A stretch of DNA of 64,000 nt, from contig JAUIJA010000002.1 in the NCBI GenBank assembly GCA_030431055.1, positions 1-64,000 of the forward strand, in the 5' to 3' direction. A program made the translations under genes and the position numbers. The notes beneath the pieces were generated by a model that saw only the letters and a list, made by a program, of their open reading frames with translations, made no database searches and had not been told where the DNA came from. The stretch is from Bacteroidia bacterium. GTDB taxonomy: Bacteria; Bacteroidota; Bacteroidia; Flavobacteriales; Flavobacteriaceae. This document shows, in pieces, positions 38,477-46,930 of this stretch. The stretch's first letter is position 1. Each line of letters begins with the position of its first letter.

Positions 38477-38824
38477 CTAAGCTAATTTAAAGTCTTTTTT
38501 TAATTCTTTAACTGCTAAATCAACCCTTTCTTTTAAAGATTTGTAGATTTCTTTAATTTCTTTACGCTTACCTTCAGATTTTGTCCAAGACATAATTTCT
38601 AAATTCTCATCGTAAGCCAAATCCATTCCTAATAAGTCTAATGATGGTTTTATTTTATGAGCCGAAGTATATACTCTGGAATAATCCTTTTCATCTATAC
38701 CTACTTTCATCGATTTTATTTCGACAGGCACTTCTTCAAGAAATAAATTCACAATTTGATATGCAAAGTCGATATCATTTTCTGATATTTCGTAAACTTT
38801 TGATAGATTATACTGTAACGCCAT
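38477..38824 (-). CDS. Stand-alone Hpt phosphotransfer protein
   Basis: A 115-residue helical protein with the Hpt core: FAYQIVNLFLEEVPVEIKSM, then TSAHKIKPSLDLLGMD with the phosphorylatable His in the AHKIKPS motif. Such proteins move phosphate between hybrid kinases and response regulators. No kinase or regulator adjoins it; the hybrid kinase at 29318 is the nearest possible donor. It lies 2 nt after the FAH gene and 17 nt before cinA. Confidence 0.8.
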   Translation of the reverse strand: MALQYNLSKVYEISENDIDFAYQIVNLFLEEVPVEIKSMKVGIDEKDYSRVYTSAHKIKPSLDLLGMDLAYDENLEIMSWTKSEGKRKEIKEIYKSLKERVDLAVKELKKDFKLA

Positions 38825-38826
38825 AA

Positions 38827-39438
38827 TTACTTAACTTGAACTTTAAACACTTGATTTCCTTCTAAGAAACCTTCTAAAACATCACCATCTTGAACTGGGG
38901 CAACGCCTTTAGGCGTACCAGTAAAAAGAATATCACCTGTTTTTAGCGTAAAATATTGCGAAACATAAGCGATAAGTTCATCTATTTTCCAAAGCATTAA
39001 ATTTGTATTGCCTTGTTGAACAATTTCGCCTTTATTCCTTAACTCAAAGTTAATATTTTCTAATGAAGAAAATGAATTTTTCGGTAAAAAGTTACCAATA
39101 ATCGCTGAACCGTCAAATCCTTTTGCTTTTTCCCAAGGCAAACCTTTCTCTTTTAACTTTGTTTGTAAATCTCGGGCAGTAAAATCTACTCCTAAACTTA
39201 TTTCGTTATAGTATTTATGTGCGAATTTTTGCGAAATATGTTTTCCAACTTTACAAATCTTAACAATTACCTCAACTTCGTGATGTACTTCATTGCTAAA
39301 CTCAGGAATTACAAATGGATGTTGTTTTAACAGAATAGCCGAATCTGGCTTAATAAAAACAACTGGTTCTTCTGGCCTTTCGTTATTCAATTCCGAAATA
39401 TGATCGGTGTAATTTCTACCTATACAGATTATTTTCAT
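38827..39438 (-). CDS. Fumarylacetoacetate hydrolase family protein
   Basis: A 203-residue FAH-fold protein: KIICIGRNYTDHISELNN, PVVFIKPDSAIL, the metal-binding HHEVEVIVKI, GVDFTARDLQTKLKEKGLPW, KGFDGSAIIG, and FTLKTGDILFTGTPKGVAPVQDGD. Length and motifs resemble YcgM/FAHD1-type acylpyruvate or oxaloacetate-decarboxylating hydrolases. It is first in a tight operon with the Hpt and cinA genes. Confidence 0.88.
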   Translation of the reverse strand: MKIICIGRNYTDHISELNNERPEEPVVFIKPDSAILLKQHPFVIPEFSNEVHHEVEVIVKICKVGKHISQKFAHKYYNEISLGVDFTARDLQTKLKEKGLPWEKAKGFDGSAIIGNFLPKNSFSSLENINFELRNKGEIVQQGNTNLMLWKIDELIAYVSQYFTLKTGDILFTGTPKGVAPVQDGDVLEGFLEGNQVFKVQVK

Positions 39439-39447
39439 TATGTTTTA

Positions 39448-39515
39448 GGTTAACGGTCAACGGTTAACGGTTAACGGTAAAATTTCCTTTTACCTTTTAC
39501 CTTTCTCCATTTACC
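39448..39515. repeat. Two facing heptamer arrays
   Basis: Five units near GGTTAAC (39448-39482) followed after 3 nt by four units near CCTTTTA/CCATTTA (39486-39513). The end of the first (GGTAAAA) is complementary to the second (TTTTACC), so a hairpin can form. It fills most of the 81-nt gap between FAH and exonuclease genes. Confidence 0.7.
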
Positions 39516-39519
39516 TAAT

Positions 39520-40293
39520 TTATAACTTCGTATTTAACTTTCTTAACTTAATAGCTGTTAAAACTTTTTTGGTATACAATGGAAAATCGGCATTTTGAAT
39601 CCAACCGAAATAACCTGGTTCTTTGTCTAAAACTTCTTCAACTAAAACACCTTTATGTTTACCAAAACTAAAAACTTCCTTTCCTTCTTTATTTAAAGCG
39701 ATAAATCCCGCAAAATCAACCGATTTTTTTCGAGTTGTAAATTCTGAAAGTGTTTTGATATTATTTTCTAAATCTTCATAACGATCTAATTGTGCTTTTA
39801 AAATTTCATAAGTAGCATTTGTATCTGCTTCTGCACTGTGAGCATTTTCAAGACTTTCGTTACAATAAAACTTATACGCCGCGCTTAATGTTCGTTCCTC
39901 TTTTTTATGAAAAATCGTTTGTACATCTACCGAAACTCTGTTTTTCATATCAAAATCAACTTCGGCACGCAACATTTCTTCTGCTAATAATGGAATATCA
40001 AATCGATCTGAATTAAATCCTGCCAAATCAGAATCTTTTATCATATTATAAACATGAGGTGCTAACTCTGCAAATGTTGGTTCGTTTGCAACTTTTTCAT
40101 TTGTAATTCCGTGAATTGCAGTAGATTGCTCTGGAATAGGAATCGTAGGATTTACTAACCATGTTTTACTTTCTTTATTTCCATTTGGAAACACTTTCAG
40201 TACCGAAATTTCTACAATTCTATCTCTAGCAACGTCAATTCCTGTTGTTTCTAAATCGAAAAAACAAATTGGTTTGTTTAGTTTTAATTCCAT
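39520..40293 (-). CDS. DnaQ-like 3'-5' exonuclease
   Basis: A 257-residue DEDD-family exonuclease. ExoI is PICFFDLETTGIDVARDRIV, ExoII DLAGFNSDRFDIPLL, ExoIII NAHSAEADTNATYEI with the final His/Asp pair. The C-terminal ~70 residues (FAGFIALNKEGKEVFSFGKH onward to GYFGWIQNADFP) form the small domain attached to DNA polymerase III epsilon-like proteins in Bacteroidetes. The ATG at 40293 is preferred; a TTG at 40314 overlaps the -7 box. Confidence 0.88.
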   Translation of the reverse strand: MELKLNKPICFFDLETTGIDVARDRIVEISVLKVFPNGNKESKTWLVNPTIPIPEQSTAIHGITNEKVANEPTFAELAPHVYNMIKDSDLAGFNSDRFDIPLLAEEMLRAEVDFDMKNRVSVDVQTIFHKKEERTLSAAYKFYCNESLENAHSAEADTNATYEILKAQLDRYEDLENNIKTLSEFTTRKKSVDFAGFIALNKEGKEVFSFGKHKGVLVEEVLDKEPGYFGWIQNADFPLYTKKVLTAIKLRKLNTKL

Positions 40294-40311
40294 TTTATTG
40301 TATTTGAAGTA

Positions 40312-40345
40312 CAAATATAAAGTTTAAAAGTGTTTTTGAAAACAA
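40312..40345 (-). promoter_or_regulatory. Promoter of the exonuclease gene
   Basis: On minus, TTG (40343-40345), 23 nt, TATATTTG (40312-40319), then 18 nt to the ATG. Confidence 0.55.
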
Positions 40346-40557
40346 AATAGTGATTACAGCCCCGATTGAAACGGCATCTTTTTCATCAGTTTGAGTATTT
40401 TTGTTTCACTTCTCGATTAGCTTCGCTCAGTTCGGCATACCTCGTGTCTTTCGCAAAGCGAAAACTCGAAGTGACGAAACAAAATGTATCGAAAACAAGA
40501 AAAAATAAAGTGTAAAGCGGGAAGTTTAGTGAACTTAAAAACAATTTTGTGCTGTAT
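40346..40557. repeat. Intergenic region with degenerate REP-like element
   Basis: Within the gap between exonuclease and E2 genes, about 40401-40497 holds a degraded element: CACTTCTCGATTAGCTTCGCTC, the palindrome TTTCGCAAAGCGAAA, and CTCGAAGTGACGAAAC followed by AAAATGTATCGAAAAC. The right part matches the elements at 57876, 60373 and 62429. Short frames through it (with CHSELDSE-like peptides) are not genes. Confidence 0.65.
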
Positions 40558-40587
40558 AAAAAAACCGATAGCAAAAACTATCGGTTT
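40558..40587 (-). terminator. Terminator after the E2 gene
   Basis: AAACCGATAG/CTATCGGTTT (40562-40571 and 40578-40587), followed on minus by a T-run. Confidence 0.82.
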
Positions 40588-40596
40588 ATATTTTAG

Positions 40597-40624
40597 AGAT
40601 TCTGAATCAAGTTCAGAATGACAA
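40597..40624 (-). repeat. Short palindromic element directly after the E2 stop codon
   Basis: On minus: TTGTCATTCTGAACTTGATT then CAGAATCT; TTCTGAACttGATTCAGAA pairs. Same class as 45194-45258 and 46866-46895, each directly after a stop codon. Confidence 0.65.
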
Positions 40625-41947
40625 TTATATTTCTCTATTTGGATCCCAAGCTTCAAGATATTCTGCAACTCTTTTAACAAAGCTTCCTCCTAATGCGCCA
40701 TCTACTACTCTATGATCATAAGAATGTGATAAGAACATTTTTTGGCGGATTCCAATAAAATCTCCTTCTGGAGTTTCGATTACTGCAGGAACTTTACGAA
40801 TTGCACCTAAAGCCAAAATACCAACTTGCGGTTGGTTAATGATTGGCGTTCCGAAAACAGAACCAAAAGTACCAACATTCGTAACGGTGTAAGTTCCTCC
40901 TTGCGTATCGTCTGGTTTTAATTTTCCAGTTCTTGCGCGGTTTGCTAAGTCATTTACTTGTTTTGCCATTCCAACTAAGTTTAATTGGTCAGCATTTTTA
41001 ATTACAGGAACAATTAAGTTTCCGTTAGGTAAAGCAGCAGCCATACCTAAATTTATATTTTTCTTTTTAATGATATAATCGCCATCAACTTGAATATTCA
41101 TTCCAGGGAAATCTTTTAGCGCTTTCGCTACAACTTCCATGAATATAGGCGTAAATGTTAATTTTTCACCTTCGCGTTTTTGGAAAACATCTTTAACTTT
41201 ATTTCTCCATTTTACGATATTCGTAACATCAACTTCGATAAATGATTGTACGTGAGCAGAAGTCTGTTTAGACTCAACCATGTACTTAGAAATCAACTTA
41301 CGCATTCTATCCATTTCTACGATTTCATCTTCACCATTAACAGATGTTGGAGCTGCTTTTGGAGCTTCTTGCTTCTCGACTCCGCTCGAAGTGACAGCAG
41401 CTTTTTCAGCTTTAACTGGTTGTGCAACAGCAGCCGGCTGACTTCCTCTAGTTTTGATATAATCTAAAATATCATCTTTAGTCACACGACCTTCTTTTCC
41501 TGTTCCGCTAATTCCGTCTAATTCTGCCAATGAAATTCCTTCTTCTTTAGCAATATTTTTAACTAATGGAGAATAGAATTTATCTGAATTTGAAAAATCT
41601 GGAGTAGCAACTACTTCTTTTGCTGTCTCAACTGTTTTAGCAACCTCAGCTACAGGAGAAGCTTCCGTTTTTACTTCAGCAACTGGAGTAGCAGCAACCT
41701 CACCTCCTTCAGTTTCAATAATAGCAATTGTTTGTCCAACTTCAACAACATCATCAACATTGAATAAAATTTCAACTAAAGTTCCTGCTACTTCACTTGG
41801 AACCTCACTATCTACTTTATCGGTAGCAATTTCAAGAACTGCTTCGTCCATTTCAATTGTATCACCAACATTCTTTAACCAGTTAGTAACCGTAGCTTCC
41901 GCTACACTTTCACCCATTTTAGGTAATTTCAATTCAAACTTTGCCAT
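40625..41947 (-). CDS. 2-oxoacid dehydrogenase complex, E2 acyltransferase subunit
   Basis: A 440-residue E2. Lipoyl domain residues 1-80 with lipoyl-Lys in EIATDKVDSEV; E3-binding domain about 120-160 (FYSPLVKNIAKEEGISLAEL, GRVTKDDILDYI); catalytic domain about 205-440 with SHSYDHRVVDGALGGSFV (active-site HxxxD). The Ala/Val/Pro linker contains the peptide VTSSGVEK, encoded by a REP-like element at 41372-41396. No E1 or E3 gene is adjacent; substrate may be branched-chain 2-oxoacids or 2-oxoglutarate. Confidence 0.9.
   Translation of the reverse strand: MAKFELKLPKMGESVAEATVTNWLKNVGDTIEMDEAVLEIATDKVDSEVPSEVAGTLVEILFNVDDVVEVGQTIAIIETEGGEVAATPVAEVKTEASPVAEVAKTVETAKEVVATPDFSNSDKFYSPLVKNIAKEEGISLAELDGISGTGKEGRVTKDDILDYIKTRGSQPAAVAQPVKAEKAAVTSSGVEKQEAPKAAPTSVNGEDEIVEMDRMRKLISKYMVESKQTSAHVQSFIEVDVTNIVKWRNKVKDVFQKREGEKLTFTPIFMEVVAKALKDFPGMNIQVDGDYIIKKKNINLGMAAALPNGNLIVPVIKNADQLNLVGMAKQVNDLANRARTGKLKPDDTQGGTYTVTNVGTFGSVFGTPIINQPQVGILALGAIRKVPAVIETPEGDFIGIRQKMFLSHSYDHRVVDGALGGSFVKRVAEYLEAWDPNREI
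41372..41396 (-). repeat. REP-like element inside the E2 linker
   Basis: A 25-bp sequence identical to 42839-42863, with palindromic core TCGACTCCGCTCGA. In the coding strand it reads V-T-S-S-G-V-E-K. Confidence 0.85.
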
Positions 41948-41984
41948 ATTTTTAACTAAAGTTGTGTTTTATTTGTTTGGAATA

Positions 41985-41992
41985 CAAAAATA
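41985..41992 (-). promoter_or_regulatory. -7 box for the E2 gene
   Basis: TATTTTTG on minus, 37 nt before the ATG. No TTG is seen at the right distance. Confidence 0.45.
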
Positions 41993-42031
41993 CTAATTTT
42001 TAGATGTCTTTGTAAAGAATATAATAATTTT

Positions 42032-43171
42032 TTACAACAAAATAACTTCGCCTTTATCGTTAGAGTTATAACTTCCAATCATATAATTTGAATTGGGAAT
42101 AAAATTTTTAAAACTTACTGTTTCATTTTTATACTTTTCCATAAACGAAATTATTTCAGAAAAAGACAGAAAATCAACATCAAAAATAATTTCAATGTTT
42201 TTATTTACTTCACTTCGATACTGATTCAAATTAGTCAAATATTGAATTGGTTTATTAGTATCGAGTTTTATTTTTCTATCTGAAATAACGATAAATTTAT
42301 CAATATTTGGTTTGATGTTTTTTTGTTGGTTTCTTTTCACCAAACTAAAAACAAAACTACCTATTTTCATCATGACATCAAAAAACCAAGACTTTTTAAA
42401 GTGCTTTTTGTAGAAAAATTGCATGGCTTCGCGAAAACGTTTCATATACAATCCATCTCGAACTGTACTTTCGCCTTTGTAATGAATAACAGAAGATTTT
42501 GAAAAATAATAATTAGTATAACCTGTTATTTTTACCAAATAACTTAAATCAATATCATCGGAATACATAAAACAGTTTTCATCAAATCCGCCAACTTTTA
42601 GATACAAATCGCGTTGCATAATCATAAATGCACCAACCAAGATATCGACTTCACCCGATTGATTTTCTAACAAATGCATGGCATAATATTGGTTAAACCA
42701 ACTCGATTTTGGAAACAACTTATACAATCCGAAAATTTTAGTGAAAGCTACCCATGGTGTTGGCACTCCTCTTTTACATTCGGGAAGAAATTTTCCGGAA
42801 CCGTCGATTAATTTACAACCGATTATACCTAATTGAGACTTCTCGACTCCGCTCGAAGTGACAAAATTTAAAATTTTTGAAAAAGTATCTTCTGCAACAA
42901 TAGTATCAGGATTTAAAATACAAACATATTCGCCTTTGGCTTGAGCTACACCAATATTATTTCCTTTAGGGAAACCTAAATTATCTTTATTTTCAATTAA
43001 AGTAACATTTGGGAATTTTTCTTTAATCATTTGGCAACTATCATCTGAAGAAGCATTATCTATCACAATAATTTCACCATCAATACCTTCAAGTGCTTTT
43101 TGAACACTCAAAACGCATTGCTCTAAAAAAAAGCGAACATTATAATTAAGGATGATAACCGATAGTTGCAT
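42032..43171 (-). CDS. Family 2 glycosyltransferase
   Basis: A 379-residue GT-A fold transferase. N-terminal QLSVIILNYNVRFFLEQCVL, IIVIDNASSDDS, NLGFPKGNNIGVAQAKG, CILNPDTIV (DXD position) and the acceptor-side VDILVGAFMIMQRDLYLKVG with FDENCFMYSDDIDLSYLV. This resembles rhamnosyl-type GT2 enzymes of surface polysaccharide synthesis. After the DXD strand it has FVTSSGVEKSQ, a peptide encoded by the REP-like element at 42839-42863. No other polysaccharide genes adjoin. Confidence 0.85.
   Translation of the reverse strand: MQLSVIILNYNVRFFLEQCVLSVQKALEGIDGEIIVIDNASSDDSCQMIKEKFPNVTLIENKDNLGFPKGNNIGVAQAKGEYVCILNPDTIVAEDTFSKILNFVTSSGVEKSQLGIIGCKLIDGSGKFLPECKRGVPTPWVAFTKIFGLYKLFPKSSWFNQYYAMHLLENQSGEVDILVGAFMIMQRDLYLKVGGFDENCFMYSDDIDLSYLVKITGYTNYYFSKSSVIHYKGESTVRDGLYMKRFREAMQFFYKKHFKKSWFFDVMMKIGSFVFSLVKRNQQKNIKPNIDKFIVISDRKIKLDTNKPIQYLTNLNQYRSEVNKNIEIIFDVDFLSFSEIISFMEKYKNETVSFKNFIPNSNYMIGSYNSNDKGEVILL
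42839..42863 (-). repeat. REP-like element inside the glycosyltransferase gene
   Basis: 25 bp identical to 41372-41396, in the same reading frame relative to its host gene. Confidence 0.85.
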
Positions 43172-43264
43172 TTGTTTAATTTGCCAATTTTCAATTAGTC
43201 AATGAGCAAATATAGTGGGAAAAATCCACAATTCTGAAGTTTCAATAATCTCAAAATAATAAAC

Positions 43265-43272
43265 TATTTTTG
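43265..43272 (+). promoter_or_regulatory. -7 box for the ABC-F gene
   Basis: TATTTTTG, 52 nt before the ATG at 43325; no upstream TTG at the proper distance. Confidence 0.4.
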
Positions 43273-43324
43273 CACCAATAAAAATTGGCACTTTGCCTCA
43301 TCGTCTAATTGACACATTAATTAC

Positions 43325-45190
43325 ATGAACTTCCTTTCAGTCGAAAATATCTCAAAAGCTTACGGCGAACGCATTTTGTTTGAAAACATTTCATTTGGCA
43401 TCAACAAAGACCAAAAAATAGCTTTTATTGCTAAAAATGGTTCTGGTAAAACAACCATTATGAACATGTTAGCTGGTTTGGACGAACCCGATAGCGGTCA
43501 GGTTATTGTTCGTAAAGACATTAAAATGGCATTTTTATCGCAAAATGACAATTTACAACCCGAACTAACTATTGAAGAAAGCATTTTCGCCAGTGATAAT
43601 GATACGCTGAAAGTGATTGAACAATACGAAAAAGCACTTGAAAATCCTGAAGATGAAGAAGCTTATCAAAAAGCGTTTGATAATATGGACCGTCACAATG
43701 CTTGGGATTTCGAAACGCAATACAAGCAAATTTTGTTCAAATTAAAATTAGATGATTTAAAACTTAAAGTCAAAAACCTTTCGGGTGGACAAAAAAAGCG
43801 ATTGTCATTAGCTATAATCTTAATCAACAAACCCGATTTCTTAATCCTAGATGAGCCGACCAACCATTTAGATTTAGAAATGATTGAATGGTTAGAAGAT
43901 TATTTTGCCAAAGAAAATTTAACGTTATTCATTGTAACGCACGACCGTTTCTTTTTAGAACGTGTTTGTAACGAAATTTTAGAATTAGAAAACGGAAAAT
44001 TATACCAGTATAAAGGTAACTACTCGTATTATTTAGAGAAAAAAGAAGAACGAGTAGCTTCTGAAAATGCGAGCATTGATAAAGCCAAAAACCTATTCGT
44101 TAAAGAATTAGAATGGATGCGTCGCCAACCTAAAGCACGTACCACGAAATCAAAATCGCGTCAAGATGATTTTTACGTGATCAAAGAAAAAGCCATGAGC
44201 CGCCGTAAAGAAAATGTGGTGGAACTAGAAATCAATATGGAACGAATGGGAAGCAAGATTATTGAATTGGCAAAAATCAATAAAAGTTTCACTGACCGAA
44301 TCATTTTGAAAGATTTCAGTTATTCGTTTCAACGTGGCGAACGCGTAGGAATTATTGGTAAAAATGGAACTGGAAAATCTACTTTTTTAAATATTATTAC
44401 GGGAAGTATTCAACCTGATTCTGGAAAAGTAATCGTGGGTGATACCATGAAAATTGGTTATTACACACAAAGCGGAATCAATCCAAAACCAGGTCAAAAA
44501 GTAATCGACATTATTAAAGAATATGGCGAATATATTCCGTTAACCAAAGGGAAAATAATTTCGGCTTCGCAATTATTAGAACGCTTTTTATTTGATGCCA
44601 AAAAACAATACGATTACGTTGAAAAACTGAGCGGTGGCGAATTGAAACGTTTGTATTTGTGTACGGTTTTGATTCAAAATCCGAATTTCTTAATTCTCGA
44701 TGAGCCAACCAATGATTTGGATATCGTAACTTTAAATGTTTTGGAAAACTTCTTGTTAGATTATCCCGGATGTTTGTTAGTGGTAAGTCACGATCGTTAT
44801 TTTATGGACAAAATCGTGGATCACTTATTTGTTTTTAGAGGAAATGGCGAAATTGAGGATTTTCCAGGAAACTATTCTGATTTCAGAACGTATGAAGATT
44901 CGGCGGAACCTGTTAAAGAAGAAAAAGCGGAATCGGCTAACGCTAAATCTTGGAAAGAAAAACAAGTAAAATCTGGTTTAACGTTTAACGAACAAAAGGA
45001 ATTTCAGAAAATTGAACGCGAAATCAAAGATTTAGAATTCAAGAAAAAAGAAATTGAAGCAGAATTTGCTAATGGCAAAGTAGCCGACGATAAAATTGAA
45101 GCAAAAGCAAACGAATTGCAAAAAATCATTCAGTCTTTAGAAGAAAAAGAAGAGCGTTGGTTTGATTTGAGTGCGAAAATGGAAGAGTAA
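43325..45190 (+). CDS. ABC-F family ATPase (Uup-like)
   Basis: A 621-residue protein with two ABC domains and no membrane segments. First domain: AKNGSGKTTIMNML, LSGGQKKRLSLAIIL, FLILDEPTNHLDLEMIEWLE; second: IGKNGTGKSTFLNII, LSGGELKRLYLCTVL, LILDEPTNDLDIVTLNVLE. The P-site tRNA interaction linker is RQPKARTTKSKSRQDDFY. A C-terminal coiled coil (about 540-620) marks the Uup subgroup, which acts on ribosomes or branched DNA. It stands alone on its transcript. Confidence 0.9.
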   Translation: MNFLSVENISKAYGERILFENISFGINKDQKIAFIAKNGSGKTTIMNMLAGLDEPDSGQVIVRKDIKMAFLSQNDNLQPELTIEESIFASDNDTLKVIEQYEKALENPEDEEAYQKAFDNMDRHNAWDFETQYKQILFKLKLDDLKLKVKNLSGGQKKRLSLAIILINKPDFLILDEPTNHLDLEMIEWLEDYFAKENLTLFIVTHDRFFLERVCNEILELENGKLYQYKGNYSYYLEKKEERVASENASIDKAKNLFVKELEWMRRQPKARTTKSKSRQDDFYVIKEKAMSRRKENVVELEINMERMGSKIIELAKINKSFTDRIILKDFSYSFQRGERVGIIGKNGTGKSTFLNIITGSIQPDSGKVIVGDTMKIGYYTQSGINPKPGQKVIDIIKEYGEYIPLTKGKIISASQLLERFLFDAKKQYDYVEKLSGGELKRLYLCTVLIQNPNFLILDEPTNDLDIVTLNVLENFLLDYPGCLLVVSHDRYFMDKIVDHLFVFRGNGEIEDFPGNYSDFRTYEDSAEPVKEEKAESANAKSWKEKQVKSGLTFNEQKEFQKIEREIKDLEFKKKEIEAEFANGKVADDKIEAKANELQKIIQSLEEKEERWFDLSAKMEE

Positions 45191-45193
45191 ATT

Positions 45194-45258
45194 TTGTCAT
45201 TCTGAGCGAAGTCGAAGAATCTAAAAAATGAGATTTCTCATTTCATTCGAAATGACAA
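45194..45258 (+). repeat. Palindromic element after the ABC-F stop codon
   Basis: Outer arms TTGTCATT/AATGACAA (45194-45201 and 45251-45258), inner AATCT/AGATT arms, with TCTGAGCGAAGTCGAAGAAT on the left side. It starts 4 nt after the stop. Confidence 0.65.
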
Positions 45259-45270
45259 TTAATATTAAAA

Positions 45271-46098
45271 ATGAATCATTTAATAAAAGCTTACATAAAA
45301 TTCTTTTTTAAAGCCAAAAACGAACATGGTGTTCATTCGCCATTTGTGTTTGATTTGGTTACCAAATGCTTTTACGACAAAACCAATTATCCTGAATACA
45401 AAGTTTTAAAAAACTACAGAAATTCGCTTTTAAATAATAAAAACACCATTGAAGTTACCGATTTTGGAGCGGGTTCACGAGTTTTTAAATCGAATACAAG
45501 AGAAATTGGTGCTATTGCTAAAAACGCAGGAATTTCAGTCCAAAACGCCGAATTGTTATTCCGAATCGTTCGTTATTTTCAACCAAAACAAATTTTAGAA
45601 ATCGGAACTTCATTAGGATTAGCCACTTCTGCTTTAGCTTTAGCAAATCAGAATGCAAAAATCACCACTTTAGAAGGATGTCCTTCCACAAGTCAAAAGT
45701 CAAAAGAAGAAAGTCAAAAGTTTGGATTTAATAATATTGAATTCATTAACACTGAATTTTCAAGTCACTTTAATTCTTCTGACTTTCGACTTTCAACTTT
45801 CGACTTAATTTATTTCGACGGTAATCATTCCAAAAAAGCAACTTTAGACTATTTCAATTTACTATTGCCAACCGTTACCAATGATTCAGTTTGGATATTC
45901 GACGACATTCATTGGTCAGAAGACATGGAAGAAGCTTGGACATCAATAAAAAATCATCCACAAGTTACTGTTACGATTGATACTTTTCAATGGGGAATAG
46001 TTTTCTTTAGAAAAGAACAAGCAAAAGAGCATTTTATCATTAATCCAAAACGTAACTTTAGTTCGAAGTTTTTTCAAAAAACAAGAATTAAAATGTAA
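45271..46098 (+). CDS. Class I SAM-dependent methyltransferase
   Basis: A 275-residue methyltransferase. The SAM-binding motif I is KQILEIGTSLGLATSALALA, then NAKITTLEGCP and FDLIYFDGNHSKKATLDYF; N-terminal KNEHGVHSPFVFDLVTKCF is typical of the flavobacterial group. Two stretches of unusual composition (about residues 140-151, TSQKSKEESQK, and 171-179, DFRLSTFDL) are encoded by heptamer arrays of opposite orientation. Substrate unknown. Confidence 0.82.
   Translation: MNHLIKAYIKFFFKAKNEHGVHSPFVFDLVTKCFYDKTNYPEYKVLKNYRNSLLNNKNTIEVTDFGAGSRVFKSNTREIGAIAKNAGISVQNAELLFRIVRYFQPKQILEIGTSLGLATSALALANQNAKITTLEGCPSTSQKSKEESQKFGFNNIEFINTEFSSHFNSSDFRLSTFDLIYFDGNHSKKATLDYFNLLLPTVTNDSVWIFDDIHWSEDMEEAWTSIKNHPQVTVTIDTFQWGIVFFRKEQAKEHFIINPKRNFSSKFFQKTRIKM
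45688..45722 (+). repeat. Heptamer array inside the methyltransferase gene (1)
   Basis: Five 7-mers near AAAAGTC: ACAAGTC, AAAAGTC, AAAAGAA, GAAAGTC, AAAAGTT. Confidence 0.7.
45781..45808 (+). repeat. Heptamer array inside the methyltransferase gene (2)
   Basis: Four 7-mers, GACTTTC, GACTTTC, AACTTTC, GACTTAA, reverse complementary to the array at 45688-45722. Confidence 0.7.
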
Positions 46099-46140
46099 CA
46101 AAAAACTGACTTCTTCTACTTATTAATAGTAAAATTTAGA

Positions 46141-46168
46141 TATTCTAAATTCTAAAATCTTAATTCTG
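46141..46168. repeat. Heptamer array upstream of the LolD/MacB-type gene
   Basis: Four 7-mers near AATTCTA (TATTCTA, AATTCTA, AAATCTT, AATTCTG) in the gap before the ATG at 46177. Confidence 0.6.
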
Positions 46169-46176
46169 ATTTTATA

Positions 46177-46866
46177 ATGTCACAACCTATTATCGAAATT
46201 AAAGGAATTACAAGAGATTTTCCACTTGGCGAAGAAGTAATTCACGTATTAAAAGGAATTGATTTAACTATTAACAAAGGTGAATATGTAGCCTTAATGG
46301 GACCATCGGGTTCAGGTAAATCAACCTTAATGAATTTATTGGGTTGTTTAGATACACCAACTTCTGGAAGTTATAATCTAAACGGACAATTCGTTAGCGA
46401 ATTACACGATGATGAATTGGCAGAAATTAGAAATAAAGAAATCGGTTTCGTTTTCCAAACCTTTAACTTAATGCCAAGAACTACAGCATTAGACAATGTT
46501 GCATTACCTATGGTTTATGCCGGAAAATCAAAAGAAGAAAGAAACAAAAGAGCTACAGAAGTATTAACGCAAGTTGGATTAGATGACCGAATGGATCACA
46601 AACCTAACCAACTTTCTGGTGGACAACGTCAGCGTGTAGCAGTTGCAAGAGCATTAGTTAACAATCCAGCAATAATATTAGCCGATGAGCCAACAGGAAA
46701 TCTAGACAGTAAAACTTCTGTTGAGATTATGAATTTATTTGACGAAATTCACGCTAACGGAAACACTGTTATTCTTGTAACTCACGAAGAAGACATTGCC
46801 GAACACGCACATCGTATTATTCGTCTTCGTGATGGAATGATTGAAACAGATGTAAAAAATAAGTAA
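46177..46866 (+). CDS. ABC transporter ATPase, MacB/LolD family
   Basis: A 229-residue ABC ATPase: Walker [10 protein letters not shown], signature [15 protein letters not shown], Walker [14 protein letters not shown], switch VTHEEDIA, and [19 protein letters not shown], typical of MacB/LolD/FtsE enzymes acting on the envelope. No permease gene is next to it. It is distinct from the copy at 5643. Confidence 0.87.
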   Translation: MSQPIIEIKGITRDFPLGEEVIHVLKGIDLTINKGEYVALMGPSGSGKSTLMNLLGCLDTPTSGSYNLNGQFVSELHDDELAEIRNKEIGFVFQTFNLMPRTTALDNVALPMVYAGKSKEERNKRATEVLTQVGLDDRMDHKPNQLSGGQRQRVAVARALVNNPAIILADEPTGNLDSKTSVEIMNLFDEIHANGNTVILVTHEEDIAEHAHRIIRLRDGMIETDVKNK

Positions 46867-46895
46867 TTGTCATTCCGAACTTGTTTTCGGAATCT
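46866..46895 (+). repeat. Palindromic element at the stop codon of the ABC ATPase gene
   Basis: ATTGTCATTCCGAACTTGTT then TTCGGAATCT; ATTCCGAA/TTCGGAAT pair perfectly. It begins on the last base of the stop codon. Confidence 0.65.
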
Positions 46896-46930
46896 AAAGC
46901 GATTCTTTGGTTGCTTTTGCAATTCATTTT

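Noticed and set aside
39448..39515. CRISPR array
   Set aside because: Units are 7 nt with no spacers and no cas genes are in the window.
40386..40680. Short minus-strand open frames with peptides such as CHSELDSES
   Set aside because: They run through REP-like palindromes and the E2 3' end; such peptides are a common artefact of these repeats.
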